Part shown: in pieces, positions 1-5,175 of the stretch
How the letters are laid out: every line of letters begins with the position of its first letter
How positions within the stretch are numbered: the first letter of the stretch is position 1
Assembly (NCBI GenBank): GCA_020059765.1
Contig: JAGVBM010000119.1
Span: forward strand, 1-6,649
Direction: 5' to 3'
Origin: Bacillota bacterium
GTDB lineage: Bacteria; Bacillota; Bacilli; Tumebacillales; Effusibacillaceae
Length of the DNA stretch: 6,649 nucleotides
The notes under the pieces: model-generated
Told to the model about the DNA's origin: nothing
The model's input: only the letters and a program-made list of their open reading frames with translations
Databases searched by the model: none
Made by a program: the position numbers and the translations under genes

Positions 1-1174
1 CTTCCACAATCTCCACATCCGCCCGTTCCTGGAAGATCTGCCGCAATCCTTCCGCCAGCCGTTCCGCTTCGCCAATCATGGCTTCCTTTTGCCGCGTCAG
101 CAGATACAAGGTCGGAATTTCATGCATCGCCCGTTCTTCATCCAAGTACAGCAAGAGTGTCGCTTCCAGTGCCGCCAGCGTCAGTTTATCGACGCGCAGG
201 GCGCGGGTGAGCTGATTTTTCTTCAATCGTTTGATGTAGCCCGCCTTCCCGACAATGATGCCGGCCTGTGCGCCGCCCAACAGTTTGTCGCCGGAGAACG
301 ATACAATATCCACACCCGCCTGTACCGATGCGGAAACCGTCGGTTCATCCCCGATTCCATACTTCCGCAAATCGATCAGGGAACCGGAACCAAGGTCCTC
401 AAATACCGGAAGGCCATGACGGTGTGCCAACGCGACCAGATCGGACAATTCCGGCTGGTGGGTAAAGCCGACAATCCGGAAGTTGCTCGTATGCGCCTTC
501 ATGATCAACGCGGTCTGTTCCGTAATGGCGCCTTCGTAATCCCGTTCGTGCGTCTTGTTGGTCGTTCCCACTTCCACCAGGAACGCGCCGGATTCTTTCA
601 TTACTTCCGATACCCGGAAAGAACCGCCGATTTCCACCAATTGCCCGCGGGAGACGATGACCTCCCGGTTTTTGGCCATTTCCCGCAAGACAAGCAGTAC
701 CGCCGCCGCATTGTTGTTGACGACCATTGCCGCTTCCGCACCGGTTAACCGGCAAATCAAATCCTCTACATGTTCATAGCGGGAACCCCGCTCGCCTGTA
801 GCCAGATTCAGTTCCAGGTTGGAATATCCCCACGCGGTACGGCTGATCGCTGCGATCGCCGATTCCGCCAACGGCGCCCGCCCCAAATTGGTGTGCAGGA
901 CGACACCAGTCGCATTCAAGACCCGGCGGAAATTCGCCTTGAACCGATGGCTCAGGTACTGTTCAGCCTGTCCCAGCAGTTGTTCTTCCGTGACCTCGAC
1001 CGTAAGTTCCCCTGCCAGTATTTGTCTGCGCGCTTCCGTAACCGCATCTCCCAATGCTTCCGACACCAGTTCATGGGGGTAGGATTCCAGCAGTCGAGTC
1101 CCTCGGGACGAACTTAACAATCGATGAACCGCCGGCAGTTTCCTCAATAACTCCGTATTCGTTTCGGCTGACAT
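1..1174 (-). CDS. selA: L-seryl-tRNA(Sec) selenium transferase, C-terminus cut by window edge
   Basis: SelA is a cytoplasmic PLP enzyme that converts seryl-tRNA(Sec) to selenocysteinyl-tRNA(Sec) using selenophosphate. I translated the minus strand from ATG at 1174 and it stays open for 391 codons to the window edge; the E. coli enzyme has about 463 residues, so roughly 70 C-terminal residues are missing. The N-terminal region (about 1-85) has the family pattern RKLPAVHRLL near residue 11. The fold-type-I PLP core follows, with NATGVVLHTNLGRAPL at about 87-102, VVNNNAAAVLL at about 151-161, RGQLVEIGGSFR at about 176-187, and SFSGDKLLGGAQAG with the Schiff-base lysine near residue 297 (E. coli Lys295). 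The start is backed by a GAGGTGG ribosome site 4 bases upstream and a promoter further up. selB often follows selA, but that side is outside the window. The family call is very secure. Confidence 0.96.
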   Translation of the reverse strand, partial: MSAETNTELLRKLPAVHRLLSSSRGTRLLESYPHELVSEALGDAVTEARRQILAGELTVEVTEEQLLGQAEQYLSHRFKANFRRVLNATGVVLHTNLGRAPLAESAIAAISRTAWGYSNLELNLATGERGSRYEHVEDLICRLTGAEAAMVVNNNAAAVLLVLREMAKNREVIVSRGQLVEIGGSFRVSEVMKESGAFLVEVGTTNKTHERDYEGAITEQTALIMKAHTSNFRIVGFTHQPELSDLVALAHRHGLPVFEDLGSGSLIDLRKYGIGDEPTVSASVQAGVDIVSFSGDKLLGGAQAGIIVGKAGYIKRLKKNQLTRALRVDKLTLAALEATLLLYLDEERAMHEIPTLYLLTRQKEAMIGEAERLAEGLRQIFQERADVEIVE

Positions 1175-1214
1175 ACTTCCACCTCAATAACATTTTGGAA
1201 TAGCGCCAATCACT

Positions 1215-1244
1215 ATTATACCTATAGGGGCAACCGATTGGCAA
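1215..1244 (-). promoter_or_regulatory. sigma-A-type promoter for selA
   Basis: On the minus strand the -35 TTGCCA (1239-1244) and a perfect -10 TATAAT (1215-1220) are separated by 18 bases. The predicted transcript starts near 1207, giving a leader of about 33 bases before the selA ATG at 1174. AT-rich sequence lies upstream of the -35. A six-base inverted repeat, CCAATC (1206-1211) and GATTGG (1236-1241), flanks the -10 and touches the -35, so a repressor site is conceivable but unproven. Confidence 0.65.
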
Positions 1245-1336
1245 TTGATAAATCGTAAAGATTCCTAAAATCTTAAAAATCGAAGATATACGAAGAAAAA
1301 CAAATCTATTTTTATTAAATCAGCTTTATCATTCGA

Positions 1337-1364
1337 TTGACTCTGCCTGTTTTCTGTCTATAAT
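1337..1364 (+). promoter_or_regulatory. sigma-A promoter for the ZIP transporter
   Basis: TTGACT (1337-1342) and a perfect TATAAT (1359-1364) are separated by 16 bases, close to the sigma-A consensus. Transcription would begin near 1371, giving a leader of about 28 bases before the ATG at 1399. TAATGATAACG, beginning inside the -10, resembles a half-site of the Zur operator (TAATNATTACG), which would fit zinc-repressed uptake. One half-site alone is weak evidence. Confidence 0.72.
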
Positions 1365-1398
1365 GATAACGTGAGCTAAAACGGAAGGAGTACGATTT

Positions 1399-2211
1399 AT
1401 GGATAACAATTTTTATCTGATTCTGCTGGTCTTGATCACTTCCGCTGCAAATATTTTGGGCGGTGTCCTGATAACATTGAAGAAAAATTGGACCCGTACC
1501 GCACTGAACGGCTTTATGGCGCTGGGGGCCGGCTTTTTGCTGGCGATTTCGATTACCGAACTGCTGCCGGAAAGTCTGGCCGAGTCGGCTTCAAATGTCT
1601 ATTATGTATTGGCCGGATTCATCACCGTCTATCTGTTTCAGCACCTGTTTTCCCGTCACTTTCATTTTGGCGAGGAGACTCATCACGGGCATGATCACGG
1701 CTCCAGATTCGGCGTCATGCTCGGTATGCTGACCCACACGTTTTTTGACGGAGTGGCAATCGCTTCCGGTTTTGAAGTAGACGTATCGGTCGGGGCCCTC
1801 GTATTTTTTGCCGTGCTGCTGCACAAGATCCCGGACGGAGTTACGATTGCCTCGATTACTCTGGCAAGGAACGGTTCGCGAAAAATGGCCCTGCTGTCGT
1901 CCGTCTATTTGGGATTATCGACACTGGCCGGTGCTTTGACTGTGATTCTGCTCGGTGAACTTGCGCACATGGAAGGTTTGATCGGTATTGCCCTGGGTTT
2001 CTCTGCCGGTGTGTTCATTTACGTCGGCGCCACCGATTTGCTGCCGGTTGTCAATGCCACCGAAGAACGCAAGAATTCCCTGTTCGTAATCCTTGGCATC
2101 TTGGTTTATTTGGCAGGCGCCTATACGTTCCATGAAGCCCTTGGAGGGCATGAACACGAAGCTCCCAAACACGAAGCTCCCATGCAGCAGGAATCTCCGC
2201 ACGGACATTAA
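1399..2211 (+). CDS. ZIP-family divalent metal transporter
   Basis: This 270-residue integral membrane protein has about eight hydrophobic segments: near residues 5-26, 36-54, 64-84, 104-124, 130-152, 162-186, 192-214 and 226-246, the usual ZIP topology and length. The ZIP metal-site signatures are visible: HTFFDG in segment 4 (His113, Asp117) and HKIPDG in segment 5 (His142, Asp146), with ATDLLPVVNAT at about 211-221. ZIP proteins move Zn, Fe, Mn or related divalent cations into the cytoplasm; the substrate cannot be read from the sequence. The cytoplasmic loop between segments 3 and 4 is histidine-rich (His87, 89, 95, 96, 98, 100), as is the C-terminal tail (HEHEAPKHEAP to PHGH). AAGGAG lies 8 bases before ATG 1399, fixing the start. 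The gene is monocistronic between its own promoter and a hairpin terminator. A GufA-like or ZupT-like subgroup is possible. Confidence 0.92.
   Translation: MDNNFYLILLVLITSAANILGGVLITLKKNWTRTALNGFMALGAGFLLAISITELLPESLAESASNVYYVLAGFITVYLFQHLFSRHFHFGEETHHGHDHGSRFGVMLGMLTHTFFDGVAIASGFEVDVSVGALVFFAVLLHKIPDGVTIASITLARNGSRKMALLSSVYLGLSTLAGALTVILLGELAHMEGLIGIALGFSAGVFIYVGATDLLPVVNATEERKNSLFVILGILVYLAGAYTFHEALGGHEHEAPKHEAPMQQESPHGH
2153..2182 (+). repeat. perfect 15-bp tandem duplication in the transporter's His-rich tail
   Basis: AACACGAAGCTCCCA occurs twice back to back (2153-2167 and 2168-2182) with no mismatch. It is in frame and gives EHEAP followed by KHEAP near residues 252-261, so it adds a metal-binding-type His/Glu unit to the cytoplasmic tail. 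The perfect copy suggests a recent slippage duplication. Confidence 0.9.
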
Positions 2212-2260
2212 GATCCAACCAGATCCATTATACCTGATCGCGGCATCTTTCTAAAAATAT

Positions 2261-2304
2261 AGCAACCATCCGCCACTTGCAAGAAAGGGCGGATGGTTGC
2301 TTTT
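2261..2304. terminator. bidirectional intrinsic terminator between convergent genes
   Basis: GCAACCATCCGCC (2262-2274) pairs perfectly with GGCGGATGGTTGC (2288-2300) around a 13-base loop; an A-T pair extends the stem to 14. On the plus strand TTTT follows (2301-2304), after the ZIP gene. On the minus strand the stem is followed by a T-rich run (complement of 2251-2260, containing five consecutive T), after the 95-residue gene ending at 2323. One hairpin therefore serves both converging units. Confidence 0.9.
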
Positions 2305-2322
2305 GAACACCCAAGTGTCGTC

Positions 2323-2610
2323 TTATCCGACTTTGTGAATCCGTTCCGGCAGGAGCGTCGGAATCGGAGAAGAGTTGCGTTTGCCGGAGGCGGTCAGAAT
2401 CCTGCGAAAGACGATTTCTCCTTCCACCTCAATGCTCTCTCCCACTTCTTGCGGCAGCATCGACTCTTCACTGAGGATCGGTATGATCTTGATACGGTCG
2501 CCATCCAGTTCAATGCCGGAATCCAGTTCAAGAAACATGATGGCGTTTACATTTTTGTACTCAAGATCAAAATAAGGCCGTGTTCTGACAATCTTCCCTT
2601 TCACCTTCAT
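2323..2610 (-). CDS. small conserved-looking protein of unknown function, possible OB-like beta barrel
   Basis: I do not recognise this 95-residue protein. It has no signal peptide, membrane segment or cysteine. Alternating hydrophobic/charged stretches suggest beta strands: MKVKGKIVRT (1-10), NAIMFLELDSG (22-32), DRIKIIPIL (38-46) and GESIEVEGEIVFRRIL (57-72), followed by a basic, proline-containing end. The two short VKGKIV / VEGEIV strands recall small OB-fold or SH3-like barrels; this is only an impression. I start it at ATG 2610 because GGAGGG lies 9 bases upstream. An in-frame TTG at 2673 would lengthen it by 21 codons, but that TTG is part of the promoter -35 and is very unlikely to be translated. 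It lies downstream of the exported protein gene on the same strand and ends at the shared terminator. Confidence 0.7.
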   Translation of the reverse strand: MKVKGKIVRTRPYFDLEYKNVNAIMFLELDSGIELDGDRIKIIPILSEESMLPQEVGESIEVEGEIVFRRILTASGKRNSSPIPTLLPERIHKVG

Positions 2611-2643
2611 GAACAAGTCCCTCCGCCCTCTCTCGATAAGCAA

Positions 2644-2673
2644 ATTATATCTCCCGCCGGACAGATCGGTCAA
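2644..2673 (-). promoter_or_regulatory. sigma-A promoter for the 95-residue gene
   Basis: On the minus strand TTGACC (2668-2673) and a perfect TATAAT (2644-2649) are 18 bases apart. Transcription would start near 2637, leaving a leader of about 27 bases that contains the GGAGGG ribosome site. It begins only about 10 bases after the stop codon of the upstream gene, so the two genes have separate starts but may also be co-transcribed by read-through. Confidence 0.7.
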
Positions 2674-2682
2674 TTCGAATCA

Positions 2683-3069
2683 TTAATCCTCATCGTGGTC
2701 ATCTTCTTTTTCCTCATGCTGCTTGCTTTTTTCCGCCTTTTCAAATCCCTTGTGCTTGCCCCGGTCTTGATGTTTCTCTTGCTCCTTTGGCTTGCCGACT
2801 TTCATGTTCAGTTTCAATCTTTGCTCCGTCGACAGGGAACTTCTTGTTTGCGTTTGCTGCTGAATTTGATCTTTATGAACTACAAACGGATTGGGGATAT
2901 CCGGCAACCCGGAAGCGGGTGGCGTGCCGGCATTCAACTGATTCACCGGTTGCGCTTCCTGAATCTCGATTGTCGATTGGATTGTCGATCGATCATTGGC
3001 AAATGCATAAACGGAAGTTCCGAGTGCCAGCGGAGCTACGATCAGTACTGCTTTTGCCCATCTGTTCAC
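2683..3069 (-). CDS. small exported protein with highly charged C-terminal tail, unknown function
   Basis: I do not recognise this 128-residue protein. Its first 24 residues form a classic Sec signal peptide: basic start (NRWAK), hydrophobic core (AVLIVAPLALGTSV), and a likely signal peptidase I site after Ala-Phe-Ala (about 22-24). There is no lipobox cysteine. The mature part has a Pro/Gln-rich middle (about 38-75) and ends in a tail from about residue 88 with about 10 Lys, 7 Glu, 5 Asp and 4 His, finishing in an acidic EEKEDDHDED cluster. Such a tail is probably disordered and could bind cations, cell-wall polymer or other proteins; this is inference. The start is GTG at 3069, chosen because AAGGGGGA lies 7 bases upstream and the signal peptide begins exactly there. 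No clear terminator separates it from the downstream gene, and I could not identify a convincing promoter. Confidence 0.75.
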   Translation of the reverse strand: MNRWAKAVLIVAPLALGTSVYAFANDRSTIQSTIEIQEAQPVNQLNAGTPPASGLPDIPNPFVVHKDQIQQQTQTRSSLSTEQRLKLNMKVGKPKEQEKHQDRGKHKGFEKAEKSKQHEEKEDDHDED

Positions 3070-3263
3070 GTTCAGTTCCCCCTTGAAATCACCGCCATAC
3101 GCGTTGATTCAAATGATTTGCCATAGAATTCGCAGTTCACAGACTTTAAATGTCCGTCAAATGTTCAAAGAAAGTAATTGAAAACACCAGGAATCGGTCT
3201 GACAACAGTCGAATTTTGTCATATAGTTAAAAAATTATTTTATTTAATCAGGAGGTATTATAT
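3070..3263. other. divergent intergenic region, exported protein / chemoreceptor
   Basis: These 194 bases separate the exported-protein gene (minus) from the membrane chemoreceptor (plus). The right part carries the receptor promoter at 3199-3227 and the AGGAGG ribosome site at 3250-3255. The left part holds the AAGGGGGA ribosome site of the minus-strand gene but no convincing -35/-10 pair for it. No coding frame or RNA gene is apparent. Confidence 0.55.
3199..3227 (+). promoter_or_regulatory. sigma-A-like promoter of the chemoreceptor with internal dyad
   Basis: CTGACA (3199-3204) and TATAGT (3222-3227), each one base from consensus, are separated by exactly 17 bases. A perfect inverted repeat TGACAA (3200-3205) / TTGTCA (3216-3221) with a 10-base spacer lies on this promoter, overlapping the -35 and abutting the -10, so it could be a regulator-binding site. 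I found no clear sigma-D motility promoter, which would be the usual alternative for a chemotaxis gene. Confidence 0.6.
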
Positions 3264-5033
3264 ATGCGTTTTCGATTCACGGACAAATTCAAAGGCATAT
3301 CGCCGCTGCGCTTAAAGTTGGTTACTATTAGTCTGCTGTTGTTGGCCATCCCCAGTTTGATCATCGGCACGGTCGGTTTTTATATCGCCAAGTCCGAATT
3401 GGACAAATCCGGACGCATCCAATTGAAAAATGACGTCCGACTGGTAATTTCCATGATTGATGTGCTGGCAAAAGAAGTGCAAACCGGACACCTCAAGCTG
3501 GAAGACGCACAGGAAAGTGTGAAACAACAGATTCTCGGTCCCAAAAACTCGGAAGGAAAACGGCCGATCAGCAAGCGATTTGATTTGGGGAAAAACGGGT
3601 ATTTTTTTATCCTCGATGATAAAGGTGTCGAAATGGCCCATCCGCTGATTGAAGGCAAGGACATCTCCAATCTGAAGACGGTTGACGGAAAAATGTTAAT
3701 CGGTAAGGAACTGCTCGCCGCAGCCAAACGAGGCGGTGATTATGTGTTTTTTCCTTGGGTATTGCCAAATGATCCGGACAAGTACGGCGATAAAATTACA
3801 TATGTGGAGCAGGACAAAAACTGGGGCTGGGTCGTGGCCGCCGGATCCTATCTGGAAGATTACAACGGGGGCGCCAACAACGTCTTGTACATGACGTTAA
3901 TTACTTTGGGCATTTCCTTATTCATCGGCGCGATGATCAGCTGGGTGTTCGCCCGACGCATCAGCAAACCGATTCTGGCCATCTCCGTCGCTGCCGAGCA
4001 AGTGGCAACCGGCGATCTCCGAATCGAGGACATACAGGTCAAATCGCGCGACGAAGTCGGAAGTCTCGCTGCAGCATTCAACCAAATGATTCGCAATTTG
4101 CGTGACCTGCTGCGCAATATCGGGATCAGTTCGGAACAAGTCGCCGCTTCCGCGGAACAATTGACAGCCAGCGCCGAACAGTCAAGCCTTGCGACCACCC
4201 ATATTGCCACCACCATTCAAGATGTCGCAGAAGGTTCGGATCGACAAATGCGGAGTGTTACAGAAACAGTAACCATGATGCATGAAATGTCGTCCGGCGT
4301 CCAACAAATCGCCTCCAATGCGCAAAGTGTGTCTTCATCCGCATCGCGGGCTTCCGACATCTCGCAATCCGGGAATCAGGCGGTCCAAACCGCAGTCGAG
4401 CAAATGCAGAAAATCAGCCGGACGATTGACGATTTAGGCCTCATGATTCGCGGACTCGGCGAACAATCCAACCAAATCGGCAACATTGTGGAAGTGATTA
4501 CGGGGATTGCCGAGCAAACGAACCTGCTGGCATTGAACGCGGCTATCGAAGCGGCCCGGGCCGGTGAACAAGGTCGAGGATTTGCGGTTGTCGCAGATGA
4601 AGTCCGCAAATTGGCAGCCCAATCTTCCGAGTCGGCCAAGCAGATTACGGAGTTGATCAGTTCCATTCAACGGGAAACGGCAAAAGCGGTGCAATCGATG
4701 GATGTCGGAACCAAGCAGTTCAATGAGGGCATTCAAACGGTGACCACCGCAGGCCATTCCTTTGAAAACATCATGCGGGCCGTCAATGATGTGGCAAACC
4801 AGATCCAGGAAGTATCTGCCTCCACCCAACAAATGTCGGCCGGCACGGAACAAGTGGTGCAAGCGGTAAAAACGATTGAACTGGTGGCCGGGGAATCGGT
4901 TGCCAGCACGCAAAACGTATCGGCCGCCACAGAAGAACAATTGGCGACCATGGACGAGATCGCTTCCGCATCTGCGGCATTGTCCACAATGGCTGCCGAG
5001 CTGCAAATGTCGATCAGCAAATTTAAAATCTGA
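3264..5033 (+). CDS. transmembrane methyl-accepting chemotaxis protein, sCache-HAMP-44H type
   Basis: This 589-residue receptor has the standard order. TM1 lies at about 18-41. An extracytoplasmic single-Cache domain follows (about 45-205), with typical KNGYFFILDDKGVEMAHP at 110-127 and WGWVVAAGSYLEDY at 187-200. TM2 is at about 208-229, HAMP at about 230-283 (RRISKPI, GDL, RDEVGSLAAAFN), then a long signalling coiled coil. The conserved hairpin tip, around EQTNLLALNAAIEAARAG (417-434), binds CheA and CheW. The arms of about 150 residues on each side of the tip fit the 44H class of Bacillus receptors. Methylation consensus [ASTG]2-x2-[EQ]2-x2-[ASTG]2 is matched at Glu298/Gln299, Gln522/Gln523 and Glu557/Glu558. 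There is no C-terminal CheR-tethering pentapeptide. Related sCache receptors bind small organic acids; the ligand here is unknown. AGGAGG lies 8 bases before the ATG. Confidence 0.95.
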   Translation: MRFRFTDKFKGISPLRLKLVTISLLLLAIPSLIIGTVGFYIAKSELDKSGRIQLKNDVRLVISMIDVLAKEVQTGHLKLEDAQESVKQQILGPKNSEGKRPISKRFDLGKNGYFFILDDKGVEMAHPLIEGKDISNLKTVDGKMLIGKELLAAAKRGGDYVFFPWVLPNDPDKYGDKITYVEQDKNWGWVVAAGSYLEDYNGGANNVLYMTLITLGISLFIGAMISWVFARRISKPILAISVAAEQVATGDLRIEDIQVKSRDEVGSLAAAFNQMIRNLRDLLRNIGISSEQVAASAEQLTASAEQSSLATTHIATTIQDVAEGSDRQMRSVTETVTMMHEMSSGVQQIASNAQSVSSSASRASDISQSGNQAVQTAVEQMQKISRTIDDLGLMIRGLGEQSNQIGNIVEVITGIAEQTNLLALNAAIEAARAGEQGRGFAVVADEVRKLAAQSSESAKQITELISSIQRETAKAVQSMDVGTKQFNEGIQTVTTAGHSFENIMRAVNDVANQIQEVSASTQQMSAGTEQVVQAVKTIELVAGESVASTQNVSAATEEQLATMDEIASASAALSTMAAELQMSISKFKI

Positions 5034-5058
5034 ACCTGATACCGATCTGATTTTTTAT

Positions 5059-5093
5059 GAAGGACGGGGCGCCAAATGGCATCCCGTCCTTCT
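5059..5093 (+). terminator. hairpin terminator after the membrane chemoreceptor
   Basis: GAAGGACGGG (5059-5068) pairs perfectly with CCCGTCCTTC (5083-5092), and a small GCC/GGC hairpin sits in the loop. The tail that follows (TAATTT) is only moderately T-rich, so termination may be incomplete and some transcription could continue into the soluble receptor gene. It starts 25 bases past the receptor stop codon. Confidence 0.7.
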
Positions 5094-5099
5094 AATTTC

Positions 5100-5117
5100 G
5101 GGTGGTGACAGGCACCC
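5100..5117. repeat. REP-like palindromic motif, single copy in window
   Basis: GGGTGGTGACAGGCACCC has the ends GGGTG and CACCC inverted around an eight-base centre; the core GGTGACAGGCACC can also fold as a 4-bp stem. The motif resembles short GGTGnCnGGCACC-type dispersed palindromes found in intergenic DNA of many bacteria. Only one copy is present here, so membership in a repeat family is inference. It overlaps the candidate -35 of the next gene. Confidence 0.35.
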
Positions 5118-5133
5118 AAACTACTGCAATAAT
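5105..5133 (+). promoter_or_regulatory. candidate sigma-A promoter for the soluble chemoreceptor
   Basis: GTGACA (5105-5110) and AATAAT (5128-5133), each one mismatch from consensus, are 17 bases apart. The start would be near 5140, about 36 bases before the ATG at 5176. The -35 lies inside the palindromic motif at 5100-5117, so the two readings of this sequence partly compete. Confidence 0.45.
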
Positions 5134-5175
5134 TGAGAAAGGGATTTAAAAATTCCGCCCTATTGGAGGTATTCG

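Larger units (their letters stand above)
1175..1398. other. AT-rich divergent intergenic region, selA / ZIP transporter
   Basis: These 224 bases separate two divergently transcribed genes. The selA promoter sits at the left end and the transporter promoter at the right end. The middle, about 1245-1335, is strongly A/T-rich with no open frame, tRNA or convincing hairpin. At 1250-1263 the string AAATCGTAAAGATT resembles the left half of the Bacillus Zur operator consensus, but the right half is degenerate. I see no coding sequence here. Confidence 0.6.

Noticed and set aside
89..748. 219-codon open frame on the plus strand
   Set aside because: It lies wholly antisense to selA, whose minus-strand translation contains all family motifs; the plus frame has no ribosome site or recognisable domain.
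1245..1335. AT-rich stretch considered as an attachment site, origin or small RNA gene
   Set aside because: There are no repeated boxes, flanking duplications, hairpin with T-run or neighbouring integrase; divergent promoters adequately explain an AT-rich spacer.
2293..3126. 277-codon plus-strand frame with a very hydrophobic middle that mimics membrane segments
   Set aside because: It starts inside the terminator hairpin and runs antisense to both small minus-strand genes. The hydrophobic stretch is the complement of the Lys/Glu-rich tail of the exported protein. The minus genes have ribosome sites, a promoter and a signal peptide.
3121..3180. Possible promoter for the exported protein gene (TTGACG or TTGAAC on the minus strand)
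   Set aside because: Neither -35-like hexamer has an acceptable -10 at 16-19 bases, so no promoter was called.
4434..5006. 190-codon minus-strand frame
   Set aside because: It is antisense to the signalling hairpin of the membrane chemoreceptor and has no start signals or recognisable motifs.
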